64,000 nt of DNA, from NCBI GenBank assembly GCA_965205255.1, contig OZ242051.1, positions 434,001 through 498,000 of the forward strand. The letters run 5' to 3'. The DNA is from G965205255 sp965205255 (GTDB lineage: Bacteria; Pseudomonadota; Gammaproteobacteria; Pseudomonadales; Endozoicomonadaceae). The first letter of the stretch is position 1. Every line of letters begins with the position of its first letter. The translations under genes and the position numbers were made by a program. This document shows positions 9,451 through 19,298 of this stretch, piece after piece. The notes beneath the pieces were generated by a model. It was given only the letters and a program-made list of their open reading frames with translations, had not been told where the DNA came from and made no database searches.

Positions 9451-12400
9451 TCACCATGGATAATATGCTTCATTAAATGGGTTTAAAGGTGTAAAAATAT
9501 CTGGAATAAATTCCATTTTACCTTCGAACACTTTAACTTGACCAAGCCATCTTATTTTGCTCATAGGGATTTCTGATAAAAATTGCACCTCCCCCGATTG
9601 GCTAGCATCATAAGGCGCATTTATTCCTTTTAATACATCGTCGCTTAAAGAGTTAAATCTAATTACAGGTAATCCCTCTGCTGCAATTCCATAAACATTC
9701 ATCATATCATGTGCATCACCACCAGTAGATGCTACCGTAGCACTTAATATCCCATCCTTATTCATATATTCTGTGGCGGAAATAGCCCAAGGAACTACAC
9801 TGTCTGCATGCATGTCACCATCAATAATTAGTTTATTTATATCTTTAGACGTAAAATTTTCTGATAAAGCTTCTCTAATTTCAGGTCGTATTCGAAATCC
9901 TCCATCTTCTTCTAACTCAAAATAACTCCTGGAATCTACTCTTATAGCTTTCTGTAGATCTGTTGAAGCATAATCTATAGCATTAAGTAATGGAGGAATA
10001 TAGATAGATTCATCACCCTCATAATTATGATCACCTTCTGGCATACCTCCATCACTATCTTCTGAATCTGAATCGCATGTATTATGCACCAACACTTGAT
10101 CTTTACCCACAAAGTACTGGTGCTTCCGATAAATCTCCAAGTTATACACGGCGACAGGAACATCTTTTGTTCCATAACTCATCCCGCAATGATTATCCTT
10201 TCCTAGGTCACACACCAATCGCACCTGATCCCCTGTAGCACTGATCAGTTGATCTTTCGGTGACACATTCAGGATTGACTCAAATACCTTTTTATTAGCT
10301 ACATAAAATTTATGATTTGGGGTAGCCGTTACTTTACTGACTTTTCCCGTTTTCAGGTCTTTAAAGGTATACGTACGCACCTCTGGTACATGTCGTTCAA
10401 AGGTAGATATCACAGGGCTGTGATGGTTTTTATTGATATTAAGATAAGTGGTATTCACTGTCCTAGATTTAATGGTAGTAATATGCCTATGCACATTATT
10501 GATTCCAAATTCCTTAATGGTGACAGGCACCCATCCTTGCTTCTGTTGTTCCCGTTGCCATTTCCTGACCATCGATTTGGGGCGCAGCATGTCCATGTGC
10601 TCGGTGCAACGCAGTACGGTCGTTCCATTGCGATTACTGGCTCTTCTGCATTCCGGGATGCTTTTATCAACGTACGATGCCTTATAAGGAAAATCGTCTG
10701 TGTAGATAAAGTCTACCTCTTCCCAGGTTTTAGGGGTAATGGCCGTGGAGTCATAGGATGTTTTTTGTTTGGTATGTTTACTTTTAGTATCCACACTGCC
10801 TGTTAATACATATTCACCTAACTGAATATCTTTAATTGATTTATTTGTAATTCCATGAGTATTTGCAGTAGCAGTAGCAGTAGCAGTAGCAGTAGCAGTA
10901 GCAGTAGCAACAAGAGTCTTACCTGTAAAACAAGCTGAGGTTGCAGGCTCAGTATCACCTATTTCTGCTGACTCTCCTGTCTTGAAGCTATCACCAAAAC
11001 CACCTATTGCGGCACCGACTCCTGTTCCAATCGCCACATAACTTAAGGTATCAATGGTTTGACCATTACCTTTTGTGGCATAACCCATAATCGTCGCCGC
11101 AGTGGCTGTACCTGTTGCGGTGATGGCCAGTACTGCTGTCGTAACCGCAGCCACCTTACTTAGTGTACTGGCTGAGGAATAAATACTCTCAGCAGCAGAA
11201 CCTACCGACTCAACATCACCGCCGATAGCTGTTGCAATTCCCACAACGGCTGCACTGATACCCAATCCCAGAGCTGCCTTATTATGCCCCTGTTTAGCTT
11301 CTATACGAGAAGCAATATCAAGCGAAGATGATGTAACCGTACCAATACCGAGTGCGACCAGCCCAGGATTTTCTGTGATGACTCCACCAACGATCATGGC
11401 CACACCGGCAACCTCACCTACAATATCCAAGGCCCATCCCAGCCAAGACGGCATATGCCCGGACGGATCTCCATACATCACCGGATTATTCTTCGCAAAG
11501 ATATAGCCGTTAAACCCGCCTTTTCCGAACGGTGAGGCACTGTCCATGCTCATAAAACGTCGCATCACCGGATTATAGGCACGGTGATATCCCTGCCCTA
11601 AAAACTGGTAACCGCTGGCCGGATCTTTCAACTCACCATCAAAGCCCCAGAGGTTCTGCTCTAACAGTGGCGTGACTTTCCCTGACTCCGTTTTGGACGC
11701 ACTACCTGCACGTCCTTCGATCCCGTATGGCGTATACAGGCGTGAATCCCCCAAGCTTACTTTGCCCGCCGAATCAACCATTGCCTCACTCAGCACACTG
11801 CCACTTTGGTCGGTGATCGTATAATGGGTGGTGCCATCTGGGGTAATTTCACCAATACGTCCGGCTCCATACAATACGGTCGTAGTCTTACCTCCCTGCT
11901 CCAGCGCACTGAGCCCTGCAGCACCATATTCAAAATATAACGGCGCCTGACCCGGAGCACTCTCTTTCACCTGAACATGAGCACCGTTATACAGATAACG
12001 GACGGTGCCTTGTTTAGTTTTGACACTGGCCATCTGATCAAAAGGGGTATAAGTAATAAACTGGTTGTGTTCGTTAGTGGTAATATTTCCGTCGTTATCA
12101 TAGCGCAAAGTGGCACTCTGTCCGTAGGCAGAGTTACTGTTCGTATAATTGCGCAACTGTATGGGGTCTGTGCTGTCAAAGTGATAGGTGGTAGTGTTGG
12201 TCTGTGGTCCCTTCGCACTCAGCACATCCGTGGCTACTGTTTTAATGTTGTTCCATTCATCAAACGTATAATGCTGATCCTTAATGGTATTGCCTATATT
12301 ATCCTTCGGACACAGTGAGCCGTTGCAGGTATAGTTCAGCAGATTGTTGATACTGTCATATTGATACTGCTCTGTGGTACTTGTTCCACCTGAAGAACGC

Positions 12401-15400
12401 ACTCTTGAGGTCAGATCACCGTCCTGCAAATAATGGAACTGATAGTCCGCCACCTGGTTCAGATGATTATTCTGCATTACCCCGGTCTGATACGCCGATA
12501 ACTGCCCCAGAGTATTGTAGGTATAGGCGGTTTTCACCGGCCCTTTCACCAACTGAATAAGCCGACCGGCAAGATCATAAGTAAAGTTTTCCAAAGACTT
12601 GCCCTGACGATCCACACGGCTCAACTGTCCCAGATCATCATAATGATACAACGCCTGTTGCTGTCCCTGACGGGTGACACTGACCGGACGGCCGGCCTGC
12701 GTATACTGGTAATCTTCCGTAAAAGCAGGCAGAGTATCGCCGGCTATGGCACCGGTGGTATGGGTAGATAACTGCAATAATCGGCCGTTATCCGCATACT
12801 GGTAATCCGTTGTTCCGGTTTTATCCTGACGGCTGATCAATGCATTAGTGACCATATCATAAGACAAAGTAACTTTGTCCTCCGGATGATCAACCACCGA
12901 TTGCGTCACCACCTCGCCCCAGTCATTATACGTATAATGCATATGCGCACTATTGGGTGTTATATAATCTGTGAGCTCACCCACTTTGTTATACGTATAG
13001 TGCCAACTATGCCCCAAAACATCCGTGCTTTTGATCAGCTCGTTAAAAGCATTATATTCACGTTGTCCCAGTGTGACATCCTTGCCAGAGGTGGCATTAC
13101 CGACACTAATCAGATTATTGTTACTGTCATAGTGATAGGTTTGCACAGCCCCATTGGGTAGTGTTTTGCTGATCGCTCTGCCTTTTGCATCATAAGCGAA
13201 ATGCGTCACATGACCGTCAGTATCCGTTGCTACTAACACCTGATGCGCTGCATTATAGGTGGCATAACCGGCGTTATACCAAGCTTTTGCCGTAATAGCC
13301 TGACGCAACCAGCCTTGCAACCAGACAGTGTCAAAGGGTTTCCCGGCAGCAATATCGCTGGAAAGATGCGCCTGAAGCTCACTTTTCAGGTCACCGGTAT
13401 AAAGTGGTTGCCCCTTATCATTGCTGATGGCCGGATCCAGACTGAACAGATAAGTGGCTACTTTGTCCCCGCGGGCATCGGTCTGGCTGACGGATAAATG
13501 CCGCGCTTGGCAGGCATGTGCAACACCATTGACCGTACACAGACTCGCACCACTGACTGTGGCATCCACCGGTAACAGCGCATAGCTGTAACTGCGCCGT
13601 GTCAGAGCATCCACCCCAACAACACCGGCCTGACCTCTGAAATTGGACTTGCCAATGAAACGCCCTAAGGCATCATAATGGTAAGTGGTTATAAAACGTT
13701 GTAGCTTACCCACTTCATTGGTGTCATACGCTGTCGTTTGAGCAATCTTTCCATCGGCATTATAGGTTTGTGATGACACTGTATCCCAGCTACCCGGTAC
13801 CGCCTTACCCTGACTGTTCACCTGTTCAGCCTGTGTCGTTAATACCCGTCCTGCACCATCATACGTCTTTCGAACTTGATAACCATTAGGCGCGGTTACC
13901 GTCACACTGTTACCACTAGCATCAGACTGATAGGCATAACTTGCAACCAACTGATGACTGGTGCCGTAATCAGCCACTACTTTGATGACCCGTCCCAGGG
14001 CATCATATGCATAGGCCGTTTTATTACCCAGCGCATCCACACTCATCAGCGTCTGCCCTGTTACCATGCTGGTGTAGGTCTTAACCACAGGCGTTGTAAT
14101 ACCACCTGTTACCGCCGTTATCTGTGCACTTTTAATGTTGACCGGAAATTGTTTACCCCATAATGTCAGCTGCTGATTATCGCTATAGGTAATCGACTTA
14201 TTAAGCGAATCAGCCGTGCTCGCTACATTAGTCAGCACCATTGCACTTGGCATACCGTAATCAGGTTGCGTTTGCAGGTGATGAAAAGTGAATGACTCGG
14301 TTAGTCCGGCTGTCCATACGTCGGGGGTTTTCTGATACAGCGTACTGCTGCTGGCAGGCAGAGTCACCCCTACCGGCATGGCTTTATCTTTTGAAGGCAA
14401 TGTCTGCCAGCTAATCTTTGTTTGGGTTGGTAGTACTGCCGGGGTGCCCGGTAACGTCGCCGGTGTCGTCGTCTGCGTGATGATATTGTTCACAAACCCA
14501 TTGGCATCGGCCGGCGCATACTGATTCGTGATGATGGTGCCATCTTCTTTTGTGGTTTTTAACACGTTGCCCTGATTATCATACTCATAGCTACTGCTGT
14601 GCTCTACCGGCGCCAGAGTCTGTCCACCCAACCCCTGCGTATCGACGGAGGTAGCCCCGTAAGCCTTAGTGGTAATCTTTGTAGCCAAAGAGTAGTTGGC
14701 TGGCAGTGAACTTATCGTACTGTTCAGCCAGTTAGGATACTGGTAATCCACCTCACTGATCAGCTTATGTGAACCCGGTGAATAAAGCTTCTGCTTCAAA
14801 ATGAGATGATACTTATTGTACGTGGTGATAGCACTTGACCCGTCATTATTTGTTACCTGGGTCTGGTAGGTATAATTATCCGGACGCATATACAAGTTAT
14901 CAACATCGTGCTGGTACACAATGCCTGCCGCATAACCTGAAAAATTGTGCCCGTTACCCAGCCCGTAGGTATAATCTGTCCTTAGCATCGGCTGATTAAA
15001 TCCGGGCGTAACGAAATGAGACTTGACTACATGCAATTGTAAAACAGGGCCGCCTGTCGGAACAGGGATAGTCGTATATTGTAATACTTCACTTGCGCCT
15101 GTTGAATAATTAATATTGGTTATTAACCCGGAAACCCCAGATATTTCAGCATACTTGAAGGCTACCTGTGTTTTGCCATCTGCAAAAAGAATATTTTGCA
15201 GATGAGCATTGCTAATAACCACTTTCACTGTATTCATACTGCCATCAGCTTGCAAGCTGTGTACTTGTATTCCGGTATTAGCATAGTCAACGTTTAATAA
15301 CGTTTTACCACTGTCATCAGTGATCGACCCAAGAAGGACGGCGGTTTGTACCCCGGTATAGTGGAAATACAGGCTATCACCCCGAGCATTTTCCAATCGC

Positions 15401-16023
15401 ACCACATTCCCGTCACTGTTAAAGAACTCTTCACTACCATCTTTATGGGTCACGATCAGCAGATATTTGCCGGAAGGATCACCTCGCAAATGCACCGTGT
15501 CTAATTTATGGTACTTAATAGATGGTATATTACTCGACCATGTGAGCATATAATTGCCACCTGTCGACAATTGCAACATTTTTGTCTCTTTATCATAATG
15601 AGATAAAGTACCGCTCCAACCAAAACCATAACCACTGTTTTTCTGACTACTACTACTGTAATGAAGGCCGTAGTTATAATTAGGACCAAAACCACCATTG
15701 CCATAGACTTTACCCAAAGAGGCATTAAAACTATACGCCCCTGTTCTTCCATCAACACTACCGCTGTACATAGAAGAAAAATTAAAGGCATTACTGGTAA
15801 TCGTACTTTGTCCACCTGCTGTGTGGCCTGCAGTAAAAGCTTTATTATTGCCTGAGTTTGATGAAGGTAAGTGCTTGGACTTCCCCTCCTTACGGCGCTG
15901 ATCTGAGCTGTGAAGCCCGTGTGCAATCTGATGAATTTGATCGGCCATCACATACTGCGAGGACAGCAGCATGGATAGTAAAGTAAAGGTTACCAATATT
16001 GATCTATTTGTTTTTTTAAACAT
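9451..16023 (-). CDS. Exported RHS-repeat toxin with Hint domain and cholera-toxin-like tip, copy 2
   Basis: This 2190-residue protein starts at the ATG at 16023. The frame stays open 31 codons further upstream, but the signal peptide MFKKTNRSILVTFTLL begins here and an AAAGGTG ribosome site precedes it. The domain order is that of copy 1. It carries 7 hexamer units in the Hint domain. Replacements particular to this copy include ACFTGKT for GCFTGKT at the Hint start, GDSFKTGES, GTGVGAAIGG and SDDVLKG in the tip. None touches the Hint nucleophile, the HN cleavage site or the tip's Arg and Glu, so it should be active if copy 1 is. The 3' flank again holds only an IS256 fragment and no immunity gene. 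Confidence 0.9.
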   Translation of the reverse strand: MFKKTNRSILVTFTLLSMLLSSQYVMADQIHQIAHGLHSSDQRRKEGKSKHLPSSNSGNNKAFTAGHTAGGQSTITSNAFNFSSMYSGSVDGRTGAYSFNASLGKVYGNGGFGPNYNYGLHYSSSSQKNSGYGFGWSGTLSHYDKETKMLQLSTGGNYMLTWSSNIPSIKYHKLDTVHLRGDPSGKYLLIVTHKDGSEEFFNSDGNVVRLENARGDSLYFHYTGVQTAVLLGSITDDSGKTLLNVDYANTGIQVHSLQADGSMNTVKVVISNAHLQNILFADGKTQVAFKYAEISGVSGLITNINYSTGASEVLQYTTIPVPTGGPVLQLHVVKSHFVTPGFNQPMLRTDYTYGLGNGHNFSGYAAGIVYQHDVDNLYMRPDNYTYQTQVTNNDGSSAITTYNKYHLILKQKLYSPGSHKLISEVDYQYPNWLNSTISSLPANYSLATKITTKAYGATSVDTQGLGGQTLAPVEHSSSYEYDNQGNVLKTTKEDGTIITNQYAPADANGFVNNIITQTTTPATLPGTPAVLPTQTKISWQTLPSKDKAMPVGVTLPASSSTLYQKTPDVWTAGLTESFTFHHLQTQPDYGMPSAMVLTNVASTADSLNKSITYSDNQQLTLWGKQFPVNIKSAQITAVTGGITTPVVKTYTSMVTGQTLMSVDALGNKTAYAYDALGRVIKVVADYGTSHQLVASYAYQSDASGNSVTVTAPNGYQVRKTYDGAGRVLTTQAEQVNSQGKAVPGSWDTVSSQTYNADGKIAQTTAYDTNEVGKLQRFITTYHYDALGRFIGKSNFRGQAGVVGVDALTRRSYSYALLPVDATVSGASLCTVNGVAHACQARHLSVSQTDARGDKVATYLFSLDPAISNDKGQPLYTGDLKSELQAHLSSDIAAGKPFDTVWLQGWLRQAITAKAWYNAGYATYNAAHQVLVATDTDGHVTHFAYDAKGRAISKTLPNGAVQTYHYDSNNNLISVGNATSGKDVTLGQREYNAFNELIKSTDVLGHSWHYTYNKVGELTDYITPNSAHMHYTYNDWGEVVTQSVVDHPEDKVTLSYDMVTNALISRQDKTGTTDYQYADNGRLLQLSTHTTGAIAGDTLPAFTEDYQYTQAGRPVSVTRQGQQQALYHYDDLGQLSRVDRQGKSLENFTYDLAGRLIQLVKGPVKTAYTYNTLGQLSAYQTGVMQNNHLNQVADYQFHYLQDGDLTSRVRSSGGTSTTEQYQYDSINNLLNYTCNGSLCPKDNIGNTIKDQHYTFDEWNNIKTVATDVLSAKGPQTNTTTYHFDSTDPIQLRNYTNSNSAYGQSATLRYDNDGNITTNEHNQFITYTPFDQMASVKTKQGTVRYLYNGAHVQVKESAPGQAPLYFEYGAAGLSALEQGGKTTTVLYGAGRIGEITPDGTTHYTITDQSGSVLSEAMVDSAGKVSLGDSRLYTPYGIEGRAGSASKTESGKVTPLLEQNLWGFDGELKDPASGYQFLGQGYHRAYNPVMRRFMSMDSASPFGKGGFNGYIFAKNNPVMYGDPSGHMPSWLGWALDIVGEVAGVAMIVGGVITENPGLVALGIGTVTSSSLDIASRIEAKQGHNKAALGLGISAAVVGIATAIGGDVESVGSAAESIYSSASTLSKVAAVTTAVLAITATGTATAATIMGYATKGNGQTIDTLSYVAIGTGVGAAIGGFGDSFKTGESAEIGDTEPATSACFTGKTLVATATATATATATATANTHGITNKSIKDIQLGEYVLTGSVDTKSKHTKQKTSYDSTAITPKTWEEVDFIYTDDFPYKASYVDKSIPECRRASNRNGTTVLRCTEHMDMLRPKSMVRKWQREQQKQGWVPVTIKEFGINNVHRHITTIKSRTVNTTYLNINKNHHSPVISTFERHVPEVRTYTFKDLKTGKVSKVTATPNHKFYVANKKVFESILNVSPKDQLISATGDQVRLVCDLGKDNHCGMSYGTKDVPVAVYNLEIYRKHQYFVGKDQVLVHNTCDSDSEDSDGGMPEGDHNYEGDESIYIPPLLNAIDYASTDLQKAIRVDSRSYFELEEDGGFRIRPEIREALSENFTSKDINKLIIDGDMHADSVVPWAISATEYMNKDGILSATVASTGGDAHDMMNVYGIAAEGLPVIRFNSLSDDVLKGINAPYDASQSGEVQFLSEIPMSKIRWLGQVKVFEGKMEFIPDIFTPLNPFNEAYYPW
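10865..10906 (-). repeat. Hexanucleotide tandem repeat in Hint domain, 7 units
   Basis: Seven perfect GCAGTA units lie at the same position as in copy 1, encoding seven Thr-Ala pairs. Confidence 0.95.
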
Positions 16024-16864
16024 CAAAAACAACACCTTTATCTCAAAAAAGTAGTCGGGGCAAAATGCAGGGGAGCATATAAAATAGTTGTCGTTTTCTT
16101 GGAAATGCTGTATCACAATGCAGCGGACAGTTTATGACTAATTGAACTCCATGAGCATCATCTGTAACTATTTTGAATTCAAGACAGAAGACAAATGATG
16201 TAAGACATAGTAAACAAAATTATGAAGTAAATGTCCAGAATAAAAGCTACAAAGTACGTTTACTACAGCACTACTGTCTGTGTTGATGGTTTTTCAGGGC
16301 AAAGCAACGTTCAGAAACATGAGCCTCTACTGAGAGCTATCTTTGTCGGTCTTTAAAGTGCTAGGATGTTTATAAGGTTTGATGCTATTTAACGCCTTAC
16401 CCAGAGAGCGGTTAGCTGCTTTCTGATTACAGTTAGAAGAGAGATAAAAGTGGAAAGTCTCTTGTTTTTTGGTTATTGCCCGCTATAAATACATTCATTA
16501 CCCTTTAACCCAGACATAGGTTTCATCAACTGATCTGAGCCGTGAAGCCCGTGTGCAATCTGATGAATTTGATCGGCTATCACATACTGCGAGGACAGTA
16601 GTATGGATAGTAAAGTAAAGATTACTAATGTTGATCTATTTATTTTTTTAACATAAAAAAAATGCCTTAATATCTCAAAAAAGTAGTAGCTACAGCTTGC
16701 AATTAAATACGCTACAAGGAGGCAACCATAAACCTGTTAAGCTAGAATCATCTACTGTATCGCAGTAATAGAAAGTCGTTTATGGCGCCTGGGAAGTAAT
16801 TTCAATTTGTAGTTAGATAACAATTTCTCAACATGGTATAAATGCAGGTTGGAAGCACAATCTA
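16024..16864. other. Rebuilt upstream region of RHS copy 2
   Basis: These 841 bases hold no intact gene. Bases 16024-16332 match the region upstream of RHS copy 3 (25878-26186), including the start of IS4-like transposase debris. Bases 16333-16529 are unassigned. Bases 16530-16654 are a fossil RHS 5' end. Bases 16655-16864 match the region between RHS copy 1 and its exported-protein partner. Confidence 0.75.
16530..16654 (-). pseudogene. Fossil 5' end of an additional RHS gene
   Basis: About 125 bases match the signal-peptide end of RHS copy 1 (6720-6845) with scattered substitutions. One base lost from the A run after the start codon gives ATG TTA AAA AAA TAA, so it is dead. The bases upstream also match copy 1's upstream region, so this marks where an RHS gene once joined its 516-residue partner. 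Confidence 0.85.
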
Positions 16865-18415
16865 TTACGCATTATTACAATACATATTTAAATTTTTTAA
16901 ATCTTGGGAGACTTGATTGCCATACCAATCAGTCATTGTTACTTTGAAATTTAGGTAGGTGATTCCATGGCGTAGTTGACCCTGATCACTATCAGTAGAA
17001 CTATCAAATAAAACAAATGCAGCGTTACCATCTAACCTATTAATGTCGAATGTATAACCATCACCTATATTTTTTACATGTAGACTGGCATGCTTATTTG
17101 CCGGCACAAAAAATGTGGCCCAAGTATTAAAACGCTTGACGTAGTATTCCTCGACATGATCGTCATAAGTACTAGATTGGTAATATTGTTGAACTGGATC
17201 ACCACTGAAAGTAAAAGAGTCTTGACCATCTGGATGGACTGACCATACATTGTGCTCAGGGTCACCAGCAGTCGATGTTAGGCCAACTATATTGTCTTGA
17301 ACTCCGTTAATACTCAGTGTGAACTTATAATAACCTGCGCTATCACTGTCAATCGAACTTCCAGTAGAGAATGGGCATGCAGTACTTTCACCTACCTTAA
17401 CTATCGGAACATTAATAGAGCCAATCAAAGCAGGCGCATCCACTTCAGCACCACATGTATCAATTACATTACCGTCACTGGTATAAACCCGGGCACACAC
17501 ACTGATTTGAGGGCTAGGTTTTGTTGAGGTAAGATAAGTAATTAGATGATTTTCTGAATCACCCACATTGCTTTTATCTTCCTGCTTTGAATGCAAAGAG
17601 GCTAATGCTAACTGAGTTTGCGGTATCGCTGTATCATATCCGTTGTTTGTATAATTAAGACTCACCCCTCCAAGACCTGAAGGTGTAAAAGGAAGCCCTG
17701 TATTCTTGTTATACAAATATACCGACTTTTCTAATACAGCTGGTGAAATTGACACTCCACTGTTCACTGTAATCATCAGCGGTGCTTCATTATAACCATT
17801 GCCATAAATTTTATAATACTTACCTGCTGCTGTTGTTGGTGTAGTTATTGTGATGCCACTGACGGTCACGCCCTTTGGTAAGGGATAAAGATCTTCTGAT
17901 GACCATACGCTTGGTGAACCAGAACTTTCCGGGCTGGTATTTGAACAATTATTAGTGCCTGAAGTGACCTTGCAGAAATAATCTTTTCCTGATGCAGCAA
18001 TAGCGCATTGATTAAAAGCATAGTCTGTTCCCGAAGCATATTTAGTACACGACGGAGAATCATCCGAGTTAACCGCTAGCGTTTTGAAAAAGCTATTCAC
18101 TGATACCGGCGCTGAGAAGATTCTGTCAGATAACGCATTGATAACAAGATAATCGCTATCAGATTTTTGTGTGACGGGAAGCCTGTAAACACCAGAGCAG
18201 GTAGTTTCATTACTATCTGCTTTACATAATTGTTGTCGGTTAACTAAAGAGCTTCCCCGATAATAATCGACTTCATACGTATCACCTTGATTTCCACCGC
18301 CAACGGTCACCCGCCAACCGGCAGCCCCATAAACTGGCACAACAGAGCTGACTTGGACCGCAGCTAGCGCTGAAGAGCACATAAATATAAATGCTATAAA
18401 TACTGATATTTTCAA
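16865..18415 (-). CDS. Exported protein of unknown function paired with RHS, paralogue B
   Basis: This 516-residue protein is a paralogue of the one at 7055-8608, with the same signal peptide (MKISVFIAFIFMCSSALAA). The first ~345 residues are nearly identical. The last ~172 differ at about 40 positions, clustered around SVHPDGQ, VEEYYVKRF and DSDQGQLRHG, and include a one-codon deletion. The terminal block DLKNLNMYC is conserved. It lies upstream of RHS copy 2 in the same direction, but 841 bases of debris now separate them, so co-transcription is less likely than in unit 1. Function is unknown. Confidence 0.85.
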   Translation of the reverse strand: MKISVFIAFIFMCSSALAAVQVSSVVPVYGAAGWRVTVGGGNQGDTYEVDYYRGSSLVNRQQLCKADSNETTCSGVYRLPVTQKSDSDYLVINALSDRIFSAPVSVNSFFKTLAVNSDDSPSCTKYASGTDYAFNQCAIAASGKDYFCKVTSGTNNCSNTSPESSGSPSVWSSEDLYPLPKGVTVSGITITTPTTAAGKYYKIYGNGYNEAPLMITVNSGVSISPAVLEKSVYLYNKNTGLPFTPSGLGGVSLNYTNNGYDTAIPQTQLALASLHSKQEDKSNVGDSENHLITYLTSTKPSPQISVCARVYTSDGNVIDTCGAEVDAPALIGSINVPIVKVGESTACPFSTGSSIDSDSAGYYKFTLSINGVQDNIVGLTSTAGDPEHNVWSVHPDGQDSFTFSGDPVQQYYQSSTYDDHVEEYYVKRFNTWATFFVPANKHASLHVKNIGDGYTFDINRLDGNAAFVLFDSSTDSDQGQLRHGITYLNFKVTMTDWYGNQVSQDLKNLNMYCNNA

Positions 18416-18669
18416 TGAAATTTACCTGTGTACGAGAGGAGTTTTATATAAAAAAATTATAGATTTGGACTATGAATTGACATATCCATTGAGATAATCT
18501 CGGCATCTCACCTCCACCAATAAGTACGCAATGAAGGCCACCAACTCATAAGCTACCAAGCTTAAAGAAAATCTACCTGAGTATCAAGCCATAATTTTGT
18601 TATTGGCAAAGTTTATGCTTTCTCTACTAATTGCGTAATGAGAACCTTTACCAGGTAGACTAACTTCTC

Positions 18670-18746
18670 TGGTCTAATGGAGCCGGACACTTAAATTAAG
18701 AGGCAATATTTGTTAATCAATAAAGGTGTTCAGTTCCATTAGACCA
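18670..18746. repeat. Palindromic element, copy 2
   Basis: The left arm TGGTCTAATGGAGCCGGACAC and right arm GTGTTCAGTTCCATTAGACCA are homologous to 8863-8938. The right arm runs directly into the IS256 C-terminal fragment. Confidence 0.7.
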
Positions 18747-18962
18747 GAACAACGAATACTGTACACCACTAATTGGGTAGAACGGCTCAATAAGGAGATT
18801 CGTAAAGTCAGCAGGCACGTTAATTCGTTTCCGAATACAGATTCTATTTTAAATATGATTTATATGGTAATTAACCGACTGGAAAGCACAACTTATTCCA
18901 GATCGGTAACAAACTTTTATCCAGATCAAGAGCATATGAACACTGTTTTTCATCCTGAATAG
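18726..18962 (+). pseudogene. IS256-family transposase C-terminal fragment
   Basis: An open stretch of 78 codons contains RILYTTNWVERLNKEI and SFPNTDSILNMIYMVIN, the standard C-terminal block of IS256/Mutator transposases, and ends at a natural-looking stop. The catalytic DDE portion is missing. The first codons overlap the palindromic arm, so the ATG is probably not native. Confidence 0.75.
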
Positions 18963-18992
18963 ACATAGAGTTATTGGTACTACCACTCTAGT

Positions 18993-19196
18993 TTATTTTT
19001 GGGAAGCAATCTGGCTTATTATCAATGTGTTGCAACAGAGCCTGCTTTCCATAACCGAGGTGTTCTTCCAGTTCAGCGCAAGCATTTTTGCAACCGACAG
19101 CTTCAGTAACAGCCTGCTGAGCTCAACTAAATCATCCTGCGGTTTGACCTGATCTGTGATATGACTGACTAGGTTTTCATCAAGTTCAACAACCAT
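18993..19196 (-). pseudogene. IS256-family transposase N-terminal fragment (unit 3)
   Basis: This fragment starts MVVELDENL. A frameshift follows LLLKLSV, after which the other frame reads CAELEEHLGYGKQALL. It points toward the C-terminal fragment at 18726-18962, so the two halves are convergent and cannot come from one uninterrupted element. Confidence 0.75.
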
Positions 19197-19298
19197 TGTT
19201 TACCCTTCCAAGGAAAAGTAAACAATAGCCGTTTACACAATTTATTCTACATACTCCCAAAAACACTTCATAGCACATTTTTAATTACACCCCCTCAA

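Larger units (their letters stand above)
18416..19298. other. Spacer between unit 2 and unit 3: repeat and IS debris
   Basis: These 883 bases repeat the layout of 8609-9450: an AT-rich leader, palindromic element, IS256 C-terminal fragment on plus and N-terminal fragment on minus. No intact gene is visible. Confidence 0.8.
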
